Shown: positions 39,796 to 49,563 of the stretch, piece after piece | How positions within the stretch are numbered: position 1 is the first letter of the stretch | Layout of the letters: each line of letters starts with the position of its first letter | Source of the DNA: Fontibacillus panacisegetis | GTDB lineage: Bacteria > Bacillota > Bacilli > Paenibacillales > Paenibacillaceae | Reading direction: 5' to 3' | Assembly: GCF_900102215.1 (NCBI RefSeq) | Contig: NZ_FNBG01000001.1 | Span: 410,468 to 474,467, forward strand | DNA: 64,000 nucleotides | Notes under the pieces: model-generated | The model's database searches: none | The model's input: the letters and a program-made list of their open reading frames with translations, nothing else | What the model was told of the DNA's origin: nothing | Translations under genes and position numbers: made by a program

Positions 39796-41115
39796 TCATC
39801 TCCTCGCGAATTCAGAAATTAGACGTTCCTGCGTTTCCGGCAACGTTGTTTTTTCATTAACTTTCTGCTTCGAGAAATCCCAAATACTGTGGATGTAGCT
39901 TATTGCTTCATCAATTTCAGCATTTGAACCCTGCTGGTATGCACCGATATTAATAAGGTCTTCAGAATCTTTATATACAGCCATCAGTCGTTTCAAATTC
40001 TCAGCTGCATCGTTCTGCTCCTCCTCCACGATGTCCTTCATCACCCGGCTTATACTTGCTAGGATATCAATCGCAGGAAAATGACCTTTATTCGCAATAT
40101 TTCGATTCAGAACAATGTGTCCGTCAAGGATACCCCGAACTGCGTCCGCAATCGGTTCGTTCATATCGTCACCATCAACAAGTACTGTGTAAAATGCTGT
40201 AATGGAACCCGTGGGTCCTGTTCCTGCTCTTTCCATCAGTTTGGGTAACGCCGCAAAAACCGAAGGAGTGTAGCCTCTCATAGCCGGAGGCTCACCAACT
40301 GCCAGACCCACTTCACGAAGAGCCATCGCATATCTTGTAACGGAATCCATCATCAGCATGACGTTTAGTCCTCTGTCTCTGAAATATTCCGCGATGGTTG
40401 TAGCTATTAATGCACCCTTTATTCTAATCAGAGCCGGTTGATCCGAAGTAGCTACAATAACTACCGATCGCTCCAATCCCTCTGGTCCCAGATCACGTTC
40501 AATGAAATCCAGAACTTCGCGTCCACGTTCACCAATCAATGCAATCACGTTGACATCTGCTGAAGTGTTGCGTGCAATCATGCCCATCAAAGTACTCTTA
40601 CCAACACCAGATCCGGCAAAAATACCAACCCGTTGTCCCTTACCAATCGTCAGTAAGCCGTCAATTGCTCGAACACCAATGCTAATAGGTTGTACAACAC
40701 GCGGTCTGTTCAGCGGATTCGAGGGCTTGTTATACGTTGAATAATGTCCCATCCGAGAAGGAAGAACCGAACCATCTAGAGGTTGTCCTAATCCATCCAG
40801 CACTTTGCCGAGCAACTCTGAACCTACTTGAACCGTTAATGGTTTGCCAGTACCGACTACATCACAGCCTGGTCCAATGGACTGAAGCTCACCTAGCGGC
40901 ATTAAGAGTACCTTGTTGTCACGAAATCCGACGACCTCAGCTTGAAGCGGTTGTGATGATTTGGAAGGATAAATGTAGCAAACATCGCCTATGCTAGCAT
41001 CCGGACCTTCCGATTCGACCATCAGTCCGATAACCTGAGTCACTTTACCATTTATGCGAACCGGGTCTAACTGAGACAGATGATCGATATATCGTCTTGC
41101 ATCAATTATCGTCAT
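39796..41115 (-). CDS. fliI: Flagellar export ATPase FliI
   Basis: F1-beta-like ATPase energising flagellar export. The 439-residue protein has the P-loop GIFAGSGVGKSTLMGM near residue 165, ALIGERGREVLDF, the Walker B region GLNVMLMMDSVTRYAMALRE near 250, and PSVFAALPKLMERAG. The C-terminal helical part has the usual DLINIGAYQQGSN. The start overlaps fliH by 14 bp. Confidence 0.97.
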   Translation of the reverse strand: MTIIDARRYIDHLSQLDPVRINGKVTQVIGLMVESEGPDASIGDVCYIYPSKSSQPLQAEVVGFRDNKVLLMPLGELQSIGPGCDVVGTGKPLTVQVGSELLGKVLDGLGQPLDGSVLPSRMGHYSTYNKPSNPLNRPRVVQPISIGVRAIDGLLTIGKGQRVGIFAGSGVGKSTLMGMIARNTSADVNVIALIGERGREVLDFIERDLGPEGLERSVVIVATSDQPALIRIKGALIATTIAEYFRDRGLNVMLMMDSVTRYAMALREVGLAVGEPPAMRGYTPSVFAALPKLMERAGTGPTGSITAFYTVLVDGDDMNEPIADAVRGILDGHIVLNRNIANKGHFPAIDILASISRVMKDIVEEEQNDAAENLKRLMAVYKDSEDLINIGAYQQGSNAEIDEAISYIHSIWDFSKQKVNEKTTLPETQERLISEFARR

Positions 41116-41953
41116 TGCTTAGTCCCCGTTCTTCGGTCTGCTGAGTAATTCGCAGCAGTGCCTTTTTGATTTCAACAAGCTGCGTATCGATTCTGGCGTC
41201 CACGCTTCCAAATGAGGATCGAATCACACAACCTTTATCTTGAACACTCGGATCTGGAAGAATTTGCAGCTCCGCCTGAGAGTCAATAACAAGACTCAAT
41301 TCCTCTCTTGCTGCCTGCACAAATGCAAAATTCGAAGGTGCAATGCACAATGTCAGAACCCCTTGCTCGCGCTTTCGAGACAGGCTTTTCTTAATCAGTT
41401 CAATCGTATATTCCGGTTCCAGATCAAGCTGCTTGTCGATAACCTTCTCAGCGATAGCACAGCTAAGTTCAACCAGAAACGGTTCAGCCTCTTGAATAAT
41501 GCGTTCTTTCTCCGTGTAAGCTTGCTGCAATACTGAGCTTGCTTCACTCATCATTTCTTCAATCTTGCTTTGAAGTGTATTTTGTGCCTCAATTTTTCCC
41601 TCTTCAAATCCTTGACTAAAACCTTCCGATTTGACAGCTTCTATCAAATGTTCATCCTGTTGTCTGCGTTCATTCCACCAAGCCTCAATTTGTGCTCTGG
41701 CGTCTGCTAACAATTGTTCCGCTTCTTCTGAAGCTGCTCTAACCTGTTCTTCAGCGAATTCCTTCGCGTCTGCCAGCATTTGCTTCCTGGTCTCCTCAGC
41801 GACCACATCCTCATGAGACGGGCCGCTAGGGCGAACCTCGGAAACCACTTCATCAACTTGCAGCTCTTCCTGAGTCTGATATGTTTTAGCTACATTGAGC
41901 TGTTTAAGAACATCCAACGGAACGTACTGGGACACCTTGATCAAATTAGACAA
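41102..41953 (-). CDS. fliH: Flagellar export regulator FliH
   Basis: Stator-like negative regulator of FliI. The 283-residue protein has an N-terminal SNLIKVSQYVPLD, a long Glu/Ala/Gln coiled coil (about 55-165), and a C-terminal V-ATPase-E-like domain. I choose the TTG at 41,951-41,953, which overlaps the fliG stop region and lies 9 bp after GGAGGAG. The ATG three codons earlier sits almost on that ribosome site. It overlaps fliI by 14 bp. Confidence 0.92.
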   Translation of the reverse strand: MSNLIKVSQYVPLDVLKQLNVAKTYQTQEELQVDEVVSEVRPSGPSHEDVVAEETRKQMLADAKEFAEEQVRAASEEAEQLLADARAQIEAWWNERRQQDEHLIEAVKSEGFSQGFEEGKIEAQNTLQSKIEEMMSEASSVLQQAYTEKERIIQEAEPFLVELSCAIAEKVIDKQLDLEPEYTIELIKKSLSRKREQGVLTLCIAPSNFAFVQAAREELSLVIDSQAELQILPDPSVQDKGCVIRSSFGSVDARIDTQLVEIKKALLRITQQTEERGLSNDDN

Positions 41954-42962
41954 TGATGTCATCTCCTCCGCCGCGGGCAATAATTATCTCACCAGCTTCT
42001 TCCAATCTACGGATTGTCGCTACGATGCGAGTTTGTGCTTCTTCGACGTCACGAAGCCGTACAGGCCCCATATATTCCATTTCTTCCTTGAAAGTATCCG
42101 CCATCCGTTTGGACATATTGCGGAATACAGCCTCCCGCACTTCTTCGCTTGCCACCTTGAGAGCCAGCTGTAGATCTGCATTCTCGATGTCGCGGATAAT
42201 CCGTTGAATCGAACGGTTGTCGATGTTGACAATATCTTCGAAGACGAACATACGCTTCTTGATTTCTTCTGCCAACTCTGGATCCTGAATTTCCAGGGAA
42301 TCCAAAATAGTTCGTTCTGTACCGCGGTCTACACCATTCAAAATTTGAACGATCGATTCGATACCACCAGCACTTGTATAATCTTGAGTAACTGTAGCAG
42401 ACAACTTTTGCTCCAGAACTCGCTCCACTTGAGCAATAACTTCTGGCGAAGTACTGTCCATAACAGCTATTCTTCTTGCAACCTCTGCTTGTTTCTCTTG
42501 AGGAAGCGAAGATAGAATTACAGCTGCCTGTTCGAATTGCAAGTAGGACAATACCAGTGCAATCGTCTGAGCGTTCTCGTTCTGAATAAAGTTGAGAATC
42601 TGGTTCGGTTCTGCTTTTCTCGCAAAATCGAAAGGTCTCACTTGGAGTGTTGCAGTCAGACGATTGATAATATCAAATGCCTTGGACTGACCAAGCGCTT
42701 TCTCCAGAATCTCTTTCGCATAAGCGATACCACCCTGAGTAATATATTCCTGAGCCAGACAGATCTGATGAAATTCAGCCATAATCATTTCTTTCTCAGC
42801 ACTGTCGACTTTTCGAACGTTAGCAATCTCAAGCGTGAGCTGTTCAATCTCTTCATCACGCAAATGCTTGAAAATTTGGGCTGAAACTTCCGGCCCCAAA
42901 GTTATTAACAATATTGCTGCTTTTTGTTTTCCGCTCAAAACCTGATTTGTTGTCTTTGACAA
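41946..42962 (-). CDS. fliG: Flagellar motor switch protein FliG
   Basis: Torque-generating rotor protein. The 338-residue protein has the N-terminal domain (KQKAAILLITLGPEVSAQIFKHL), a middle domain, an armadillo region with FDFARKAEPNQILNFIQNE, and the charged C-terminal torque helix region (FVFEDIVNIDNRSIQ, NMSKRMADTFKEEME). I choose the TTG at 42,960-42,962, 6 bp after GAGGTG. A GTG three codons earlier is inside that site. It lies 11 bp after fliF. Confidence 0.95.
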   Translation of the reverse strand: MSKTTNQVLSGKQKAAILLITLGPEVSAQIFKHLRDEEIEQLTLEIANVRKVDSAEKEMIMAEFHQICLAQEYITQGGIAYAKEILEKALGQSKAFDIINRLTATLQVRPFDFARKAEPNQILNFIQNENAQTIALVLSYLQFEQAAVILSSLPQEKQAEVARRIAVMDSTSPEVIAQVERVLEQKLSATVTQDYTSAGGIESIVQILNGVDRGTERTILDSLEIQDPELAEEIKKRMFVFEDIVNIDNRSIQRIIRDIENADLQLALKVASEEVREAVFRNMSKRMADTFKEEMEYMGPVRLRDVEEAQTRIVATIRRLEEAGEIIIARGGGDDIIV

Positions 42963-42973
42963 TGCGTTCACCT

Positions 42974-44554
42974 CTATTCGTCAGCAAGCCATGTGCGAAG
43001 CAGGTTGACGAATTCATCCGGCTTCTTCTTGGCCAGCGTCTCAAGCTGTTTGCGCACTTGGTTTTCACTTGGAACACTATCCAAGTTGATGGACGGAAAT
43101 TCCGGAGTGAGCGGCAGCGGGATTTCCTCTTCTTCTGCCCCATCGGCGCGTTTACGACGAATAAGGAGAAATACGATACCTGCAATTGCGAGCAATGCCG
43201 CAGCTCCAACTCCCCACACCCACGGATTTGAAAGACTCAAACCAGTAGATTGTTCCTCTGAATTATGGAACGATTGCGAGAAGACTGAAACTTTCCTTTG
43301 CAAATCATCGTCTGTATAAGTAGTACCTGAATCAGCTAAGTATGATCCCACAATATTTTTTAAAATGTTCTCTATCGCCGTTTCAGTCGTTTGATCCAAA
43401 CTTTCTTGTCCTGCAGGTGGTTCAACTGCAACATTAATGGTTAAATCTTTTATAACATATGGACTCGCTACGATATCCTTCGTAATTCGGTTAACTTCAT
43501 AGTTGATTGTCGATGATGACTCTTCTGAAGAAGAAGTTGTTCCTGGTGAGTCTGCCGGGTAGTTCGCAACATCAGTAGAACCTGTACCAGCGACTCCGCT
43601 ATCGGTTCCTTGACCAGTATAGCTTTTCTGAATTTTCTGAGCACTGATCTCAATGCCCTTCATGTTCTCAGTGTCAACAGGAGTAACCAGACTATCTTTC
43701 TGACTAATCTGATCGAAATTTAATTTTGAAGCAACGAGCACTTCAATTTTATCAGGACCCATCAACTTGGACAGGAACTGCTTTACACTTTGGCGAACAT
43801 CACTTTCAAATTTTTTCTGTAGCGCCATATTTTCTTGAACTGCTGTTGTAAGAGAACCAGTTTGTCCACCTTGTCCAGAAGGTAACAAGACTGTATCATC
43901 GCTGGATGATAACGAAATGTTCTCTATCGGCAAGTTAGGCACAGAAGTCTTAACTAAATTAAAATACCCATCGATTGCATCTTGACTTGGGCGATATCCG
44001 GATTTAAATGTTACAACTACTGAAGCGGAAGCTTTCTCCTGCTCATTAATACTTGCAAATACGTTTTCAGGTGGAAGATTAATCAGAACTTTAGCATCGC
44101 TGATTCCTTGCATCTTTTTCAGCAGTTGTTCGATTTCACCGTTTAGAGCGCTTTTGTACTTTACATTAAATTCATTATCTGTCATCCCGATCAATGAAGA
44201 GCTCTCATTGAAAGAATCCCATCCAATGGAACCATTCTGTACGATACCTTGGGAACCGACATCCACTTTGACTCGAGCTGTATCCTTACTGGGAACTGAA
44301 ATGCTCTTGCCGTCTGCTCCTAGCTTGTAAGGGGTGCCTCCTGATTCCAGGTAGTTGATGATCCCTGCTGCATCTGTAGAATCCAGATTGGTGAAGGCAA
44401 CTTCATACTCTGTTTTGGAGAACTGAATCGTTAATAGAATGATAGCTACTAGGACAATTCCTATTGTTGATAACAATAATGTTTTTTGTTTTTTACTGAA
44501 ACGGTTCCAGTATTCGGATCCTCGCTGCCGATACTGAGCAATTCTCTCATTCAC
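42974..44554 (-). CDS. fliF: Flagellar MS-ring protein FliF
   Basis: Forms the membrane MS ring. The 526-residue protein has a first membrane helix (about 25-45) and ring-building motifs (VAFTNLDSTDAAGIINYLE, QGISDAKVLINLPPENVF). A Ser/Thr/Gly-rich periplasmic loop (about 310-345) precedes the second membrane helix (about 444-463). The C-terminal FliG-binding tail is PDEFVNLLRTWLADE. The GTG start at 44,554 follows GAGGTGA. It is 32 bp after fliE. Confidence 0.97.
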   Translation of the reverse strand: MNERIAQYRQRGSEYWNRFSKKQKTLLLSTIGIVLVAIILLTIQFSKTEYEVAFTNLDSTDAAGIINYLESGGTPYKLGADGKSISVPSKDTARVKVDVGSQGIVQNGSIGWDSFNESSSLIGMTDNEFNVKYKSALNGEIEQLLKKMQGISDAKVLINLPPENVFASINEQEKASASVVVTFKSGYRPSQDAIDGYFNLVKTSVPNLPIENISLSSSDDTVLLPSGQGGQTGSLTTAVQENMALQKKFESDVRQSVKQFLSKLMGPDKIEVLVASKLNFDQISQKDSLVTPVDTENMKGIEISAQKIQKSYTGQGTDSGVAGTGSTDVANYPADSPGTTSSSEESSSTINYEVNRITKDIVASPYVIKDLTINVAVEPPAGQESLDQTTETAIENILKNIVGSYLADSGTTYTDDDLQRKVSVFSQSFHNSEEQSTGLSLSNPWVWGVGAAALLAIAGIVFLLIRRKRADGAEEEEIPLPLTPEFPSINLDSVPSENQVRKQLETLAKKKPDEFVNLLRTWLADE

Positions 44555-44586
44555 AATGTCACCTCATCCGAAGCTTGCTAGATTTA

Positions 44587-44895
44587 TTAAATTTGCGTAC
44601 GCATTATTTCCTGATAAGCTTCTATCACTTTATTTCTTACTTGCGTAGTCAACTGCAAACTTAACAAAGCCTGCTCCGAAGCGATCATCACCTGGTCTGC
44701 ATTTACTTCACCAAGTTGAAATAGTTCGTTCATTTTCTCAACGTTTTTTTCTTGAGCTGCTACTCCATTCAACGCTTCCGTTAAGTACGAACCGAAATCC
44801 TTGATTGCTTCTGCCGGAGTTGGTGAATTCGGCTTAGTTGGAGCTTGGATTCCAGTTACTGCATTTATATTGTTAAAGTTCATGCTTTGAATCAA
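44587..44895 (-). CDS. fliE: MS ring-rod junction protein FliE
   Basis: This 102-residue adaptor joins the MS ring to the rod. The conserved part is SYLTEALNGVAAQEKNVEKM, then GEVNADQVMIASEQALLSLQ and the ending VIEAYQEIMRTQI. The TTG start at 44,895 lies 7 bp after AGGGGTG. An internal ATG four codons on has no ribosome site. It is third in the flgB-flgC-fliE group. Confidence 0.95.
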   Translation of the reverse strand: MIQSMNFNNINAVTGIQAPTKPNSPTPAEAIKDFGSYLTEALNGVAAQEKNVEKMNELFQLGEVNADQVMIASEQALLSLQLTTQVRNKVIEAYQEIMRTQI

Positions 44896-44926
44896 ATATC
44901 AACACCCCTAACCTCGGTATATAAGA

Positions 44927-45376
44927 CTATTTGCCTATTTGTAACGCTTTAGTTATCATAGCTTTGCTTGCATTTAGGACCGTTACGTTGGCTTCATAGG
45001 AGCGGGTAGCCGAAATCATGTCTACCATTTCCTTTAAAACATCAACGTTTGGCATGTATACATAACCTTCACTGTCTGCATCAGGATGAGTCGGATTATA
45101 AACTGGTTTGAACGGAGCTGAATCTTCCTTGATTTGAGTAATCTTAACGCCCTGTGCTTTTGAAGCATTTCCCAGAGCAGAACTTAGTGTGTCTCCAAAA
45201 CTTTGGGTGTTCGGAGCCATTACAACCATCTTACGACGATAGGGTACCGCCTCTCCGTTGACTACCTTTGCTCTTGTTGTCTGTGCATTGGCAATATTTG
45301 AAGATACGATGTCCATTCTTAATCGTTGAGCAGTCAGTGCTGAAGAGCTAATGCTAAAACTATTACTAATACTCAA
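44927..45376 (-). CDS. flgC: Proximal rod protein FlgC
   Basis: This 149-residue rod protein has the N-terminal axial motif ALTAQRLRMDIVSSNIANAQTT and the C-terminal coiled region VDMISATRSYEANVTVLNASK. YVYMPNVDVLKEM is typical of FlgC. The TTG start at 45,376 follows AAAGGGG. It lies 6 bp after flgB. Confidence 0.96.
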   Translation of the reverse strand: MSISNSFSISSSALTAQRLRMDIVSSNIANAQTTRAKVVNGEAVPYRRKMVVMAPNTQSFGDTLSSALGNASKAQGVKITQIKEDSAPFKPVYNPTHPDADSEGYVYMPNVDVLKEMVDMISATRSYEANVTVLNASKAMITKALQIGK

Positions 45377-45382
45377 GTTTCG

Positions 45383-45790
45383 TTATCCCCTTTCTACTGC
45401 TGTACGTTTCATTTTAATTTGGTAGTTGATTTGCTCTATGTAAGAATTGTAGCGAAGCTGATTCTCCGCAAGTCTTGTCATTTCGCTATCAATATCCACA
45501 TTGTTAAGGTTATTGTTCATGGCGGTAGTTTGATCGGTAGTTACTACCGGCTCAGGAACACCCGATGAAGGACCTATTACAAAATGCCTAGTGTCCGTCC
45601 GTCGCCCCCGTAATGTAGGTTTACTTCCATCCATTTCACTCTGCAGCAAACTTTCAAAAGATACACTGGATCTTTTGAAATAGGGGGTGTCCTCGTTGGC
45701 TATGTTATTGGCAAGAACACCCTGCCGTATATTTGCTGCTTGAAGCGCGGTTTCGAGTCTTGTAAACCCGGTACCATTTAACAACTGCAT
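45383..45790 (-). CDS. flgB: Proximal rod protein FlgB
   Basis: First gene of the fla/che operon, 135 residues. The N-terminal axial motif is ALQAANIRQGVLANNIANEDTP, and DSEMTRLAENQLRYNSYIEQI is at the C-terminus. The ribosome site is AAGGGGG. The 390-bp region upstream holds the likely operon control sites, described separately. Confidence 0.96.
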   Translation of the reverse strand: MQLLNGTGFTRLETALQAANIRQGVLANNIANEDTPYFKRSSVSFESLLQSEMDGSKPTLRGRRTDTRHFVIGPSSGVPEPVVTTDQTTAMNNNLNNVDIDSEMTRLAENQLRYNSYIEQINYQIKMKRTAVERG

Positions 45791-46103
45791 TTACCTGCCC
45801 CCTTGATATCACAGTTTTTTTCCATAAGTACGTACTATTCAACATTCAACTAACTAATTCCTCTTTTTTTCGACACTAAATGCGTATTTCATAGTCTTTC
45901 AAATGTCCTAAAAATGCATTAAAACATTTTAATGTCGTATATCCTAAGTTTCACGGAGTTTCAGTATTATTACAATAAGAAAAAAGCACTATCTTTGAAC
46001 ATAATATCGATTTTATTTGCACTTTTTGAAATTTTTTGAAGATTTTCGGGAATGATCGACAAAGTAGAAGGTGATTTTACTAATTTTTCATGAAAAAACA
46101 ACG
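45791..46103 (-). promoter_or_regulatory. Upstream control region of the fla/che operon
   Basis: This AT-rich stretch of about 310 bp has no gene. On the minus strand it contains a SigD-like pair CAAA-N15-CGATAT (46,004-46,028, one mismatch in the -35). A CodY-box-like 15-mer (AATTTTTTGAAGATT, 46,030-46,044) has two mismatches to AATTTTCWGAAAATT. An 18-bp palindrome with 8-bp arms CATTAAAA/TTTTAATG lies at 45,917-45,934. A weak sigma-A candidate is CTGAAA-N17-TATACG near 45,938-45,966. All are pattern matches only; control of B. subtilis fla/che by sigma-A, SigD and CodY makes them plausible. Confidence 0.45.
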
Positions 46104-46147
46104 AAAAAAGGCCAAGGTCCCGATCCAACTGGGACTTATGGCCTTTT
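46104..46147 (-). terminator. Rho-independent terminator after hslU
   Basis: On the minus strand AAAAGGCCATAAGTCCC pairs with GGGACCTTGGCCTTTT in a long, nearly perfect stem, followed by a T-run. It lies about 30 bp past the hslU stop and insulates fla/che from hslVU. Confidence 0.9.
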
Positions 46148-46178
46148 ACATTCATATTACACAACAGTGTCTATACGA

Positions 46179-47585
46179 TTATAAAATATACTGGCTAAGA
46201 TCTCGATCTCTGGAGATGTCTCCAAGCTTATCTTGGACGTATTCTGGTGTAATAGTCATTTTTTCCAAGGATAATTCTGGTGCCTCAAAAGAAAGGTCCT
46301 CTAACAGCTTTTCCAAAATCGTGTGCAATCTTCTTGCACCAATGTTTTCCGTATTTGTGTTCACGCTTGCGGCAATGCGTGCAATTTCTCTGATTGCCTC
46401 TGGTGAAAACTCGATTTCTATCTCCTCAGTGCGAAGTAATTCAGTATATTGTTTGGTAAGAGCATTTTTAGGTTCCGTGAGAATCGATACAAAATCATCA
46501 AGAGTCAAGCTGTCCAGCTCTACCCGAATAGGGAAACGTCCTTGCAGCTCAGGGATCAAATCAGAAGGCTTGGCAATATGAAAAGCTCCTGCAGCAATAA
46601 ACAAAATGTAATCAGTCTTCACTGGCCCATACTTTGTCATTATAGTCGATCCTTCGACAATAGGTAAAATATCCCTTTGCACTCCTTCTCTGGACACATC
46701 CGGTCCCGAGCCTTGACCCTTACTTGCAACCTTGTCAATTTCATCTATGAAAATAATGCCTGATTGCTCAGCACGAGCTATAGCCTCTTGTGTCAATTCA
46801 TCCTGATCAATCAGTTTAGCTGCTTCTTCCTGAGTCAGCACTTTACGCGCTTCCTTGACCGTTAATTTTCTTTTCTTAGTCCGACGTGGAAGCAAATTGC
46901 CAAACATCTCTTGCATATTCATACCTAGCTGATCATTGCCTTGACCTGCAAACATATCCATCATATTCGGTGCGTTATCTTCAACCTCGACTTCTATGAT
47001 GTCATTCTCCATTTGCCCTGCGAGCAGCTTGAAGCGTACCTGACGGCGTTTCTCGGTCAAGTTAGTATCTTCGTCCTTATCGTCCTGCTCGGACGATGCA
47101 GAGCCCGAATTTTGATTGCCAAACAGCATTTCAAAAGGATTACGTCCGGACTTATTCTTGTTGGTAGATGGAACAAGAATTTGAACTAACCTTTCATTTG
47201 CCAATTCCTCTGCTTTATCCTTCACTTGCTCCGTACGTTCAAGCTTTACAGTACGAATAGCAATCTCGATAAGATCTCTGACCATGGATTCAACGTCTCT
47301 ACCCACATAGCCAACTTCAGTAAATTTAGTAGCCTCAACCTTTATAAAGGGGGCTCCAACTAGTTTGGCAAGGCGACGTGCAATTTCCGTTTTACCTACA
47401 CCTGTTGGTCCAATCATCAAAATATTTTTTGGTACAATTTCATCCCGAACATCTTCGTTAAGAAGACTGCGACGGTAGCGATTACGCAATGCTACAGCCA
47501 CGGACTTCTTCGCCTGTTTTTGACCTACGATGTATTTATCCAGCTCAGCTACGATTTGTCTCGGCGTAAAATTCCGGTTTGTCAT
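46179..47585 (-). CDS. hslU: ATP-dependent protease ATPase subunit HslU (ClpY)
   Basis: AAA+ unfoldase of the HslVU protease. The 468-residue protein has Walker [16 protein letters not shown] near residue 60, an inserted I domain (about 110-240), Walker [16 protein letters not shown] near 260, and a C-terminal domain ending in DLSQYIL, the tail that docks into HslV. The ATG at 47,585 follows GGAGGGA. A start five codons upstream overlaps that site. It directly follows hslV; in B. subtilis codY comes next, but here a terminator and flgB follow. Confidence 0.96.
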   Translation of the reverse strand: MTNRNFTPRQIVAELDKYIVGQKQAKKSVAVALRNRYRRSLLNEDVRDEIVPKNILMIGPTGVGKTEIARRLAKLVGAPFIKVEATKFTEVGYVGRDVESMVRDLIEIAIRTVKLERTEQVKDKAEELANERLVQILVPSTNKNKSGRNPFEMLFGNQNSGSASSEQDDKDEDTNLTEKRRQVRFKLLAGQMENDIIEVEVEDNAPNMMDMFAGQGNDQLGMNMQEMFGNLLPRRTKKRKLTVKEARKVLTQEEAAKLIDQDELTQEAIARAEQSGIIFIDEIDKVASKGQGSGPDVSREGVQRDILPIVEGSTIMTKYGPVKTDYILFIAAGAFHIAKPSDLIPELQGRFPIRVELDSLTLDDFVSILTEPKNALTKQYTELLRTEEIEIEFSPEAIREIARIAASVNTNTENIGARRLHTILEKLLEDLSFEAPELSLEKMTITPEYVQDKLGDISRDRDLSQYIL

Positions 47586-47600
47586 GAAACGTCCCTCCAA

Positions 47601-48143
47601 TCACAGTTCTTCAACAATGATGTTGCTGTTCGTGTATACGCATATTTCCGAAGCAACCTGCAACGATTCCCTTACGATATCCTTCGCTTCCAACCCGGCA
47701 GCATGGCGTTTGAGTGCACGAGCAGCTGACAAAGCAAAATTTCCACCTGAACCGATTGCAAGTACATCATCGTCAGGCTCTATAATCTCTCCACCACCGG
47801 AAATAAGCAGCATACCGCTCTTATCCATAACGATCATCAGGGCCTCCAGTTTGCGAAGCACCCGATCCTGTCGCCAATCTGTAGCTAGCTCCACAGCAGC
47901 TCTCTGCAGATTGCCGTGATGTTCTTCCAGTTTACCCTCGAATTTCTCAAACAGTGTAATCGCGTCAGCGACCGAGCCCGCAAAGCCTGCGAGTACTTGT
48001 CCTCGGTACAATCTACGAACCTTCTTTGCTGTTTGTTTCATTACAACGCTCTCACCAAAGGTTACTTGACCATCACCCGCGATTGCGCCTTTTCCATTAT
48101 GACGAACAGCACAAATTGTGGTAGCGTGAAAAGTAGGTAACAT
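47601..48143 (-). CDS. hslV: ATP-dependent protease peptidase subunit HslV (ClpQ)
   Basis: Proteasome-like peptidase, 180 residues. After a short propeptide (MLPTFHA) come the N-terminal Thr of [10 protein letters not shown], the [14 protein letters not shown] loop, [20 protein letters not shown] and the C-terminal NSNIIVEEL. The catalytic Thr should be exposed by processing after residue 7. That differs from the Ser-type B. subtilis ClpQ. It pairs with hslU 15 bp on. Confidence 0.96.
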   Translation of the reverse strand: MLPTFHATTICAVRHNGKGAIAGDGQVTFGESVVMKQTAKKVRRLYRGQVLAGFAGSVADAITLFEKFEGKLEEHHGNLQRAAVELATDWRQDRVLRKLEALMIVMDKSGMLLISGGGEIIEPDDDVLAIGSGGNFALSAARALKRHAAGLEAKDIVRESLQVASEICVYTNSNIIVEEL

Positions 48144-48192
48144 AATACCGCTTCCTTCCTCTGTTATTCCTTTACTATGTTATGTTTAATTC

Positions 48193-49515
48193 TCACAACA
48201 CATTCGAAGCTGTAATAAAGGACTTTAAGCTATCAAGAGCACGATGTGCCAAAGCTTCGTTTTTCTCTGCCTTTTTGCGATAACGGGTATCAAGTTTGGG
48301 GAACAACCCAAAGTTGGCATTCATCGGTTGAAAATGTTCAAAATCAGCAGTCGTAATATACCTTGCCATACTTCCAAGAGTCGTATCCTCTGGGAATACA
48401 ATTCCTTCTTGTCCAGCAGCAGCACGTGCAGCGTTAATTCCGGCAATAAGGCCTGAAGCAGCCGATTCAACGTATCCTTCCACACCTGTCATTTGACCGG
48501 CAAAAAAGAGCGTAGGTCGGGCCTTCAGTTGATACGTTGGTTGAAGCAGCTTCGGTGAATTAATAAATGTGTTGCGGTGCATAACGCCAAATCGAACAAA
48601 CTCCGCATTCTCCAGACCTGGAATCATCGAAAAGACACGTTTTTGCTCGCCCCACTTCAAATGAGTCTGGAAGCCCACTAAATTATAAAGGGTGCCTGCG
48701 GCATTATCCTGTCTAAGCTGCACAACCGCATGAGGCAAGGTTCCGGTATGAGGGTTCATAAGACCAACCGGCTTCATAGGTCCAAACAGCGCGGTTTGCT
48801 TGCCACGACGCATCATAATCTCGATAGGCATGCAGCCTTCAAAATACACTTCCTTCTCGAACTCTTTGAGCTGAGCGACCTCAGCAGAAATAAGCGCATC
48901 ATAGAAAGCATCAAATTCCTGCTCTGTCATTGGACAGTTAAGATACGCCGCCTCTCCCTTATCATAACGCGAAGCAAGATATACTTTACTCATATCAATC
49001 GATTCTTTCTCAACAATCGGCGCAGCAGCGTCATAGAAATAGAAATAATCTTCACCCGTCAGCTTTTGGATCTGCTCAGAGAGAGCAGGAGAAGTTAACG
49101 GCCCCGTCGCTATTACTACAATTCCTTCTTGGGGAATTTCACGGATCTCTTCGTTTGCGACCTCAATCAATGGATGATCATGGAGCGTACTGGTAATTTC
49201 ACCGGAGAATCCGTCACGATCCACAGCAAGAGCTCCCCCTGCGGGAACTGCATTCCGATCTGCTGCACCAAGAACGAGTGAATTAAGTATTCTCATTTCC
49301 TCTTTTAATACACCCACTGCATTTGTCAAACCATTAGACCGTAGTGAATTACTACACACTAGCTCCGCAAATTTATCCGTATGGTGAGCAGGAGTCTTCA
49401 CGACGGGCCGCATTTCATACAATTTAACCGGTACACCGCGGCTTGCGATCTGCCAGGCAGCTTCGCTGCCAGCAAGACCTGCCCCGATCACTGTAACTTT
49501 ATTTACATCTGTCAA
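48193..49515 (-). CDS. trmFO: Methylenetetrahydrofolate-tRNA-(uracil-5-)-methyltransferase TrmFO
   Basis: FAD- and folate-dependent enzyme making m5U54 in the tRNA T-loop. The 440-residue protein has the FAD motif [16 protein letters not shown] near residue 10, [13 protein letters not shown] with the catalytic-site Cys near 53, [17 protein letters not shown], and [18 protein letters not shown] near 350. The TTG start at 49,515 follows GGAGGGATAATC. It lies between topA and hslV; the xerC/codV gene found there in B. subtilis is absent. Confidence 0.96.
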   Translation of the reverse strand: MTDVNKVTVIGAGLAGSEAAWQIASRGVPVKLYEMRPVVKTPAHHTDKFAELVCSNSLRSNGLTNAVGVLKEEMRILNSLVLGAADRNAVPAGGALAVDRDGFSGEITSTLHDHPLIEVANEEIREIPQEGIVVIATGPLTSPALSEQIQKLTGEDYFYFYDAAAPIVEKESIDMSKVYLASRYDKGEAAYLNCPMTEQEFDAFYDALISAEVAQLKEFEKEVYFEGCMPIEIMMRRGKQTALFGPMKPVGLMNPHTGTLPHAVVQLRQDNAAGTLYNLVGFQTHLKWGEQKRVFSMIPGLENAEFVRFGVMHRNTFINSPKLLQPTYQLKARPTLFFAGQMTGVEGYVESAASGLIAGINAARAAAGQEGIVFPEDTTLGSMARYITTADFEHFQPMNANFGLFPKLDTRYRKKAEKNEALAHRALDSLKSFITASNVL

Positions 49516-49563
49516 AGATTATCCCTCCAAACTCTCCTTCTATGATGAGTATTACAATGATGT

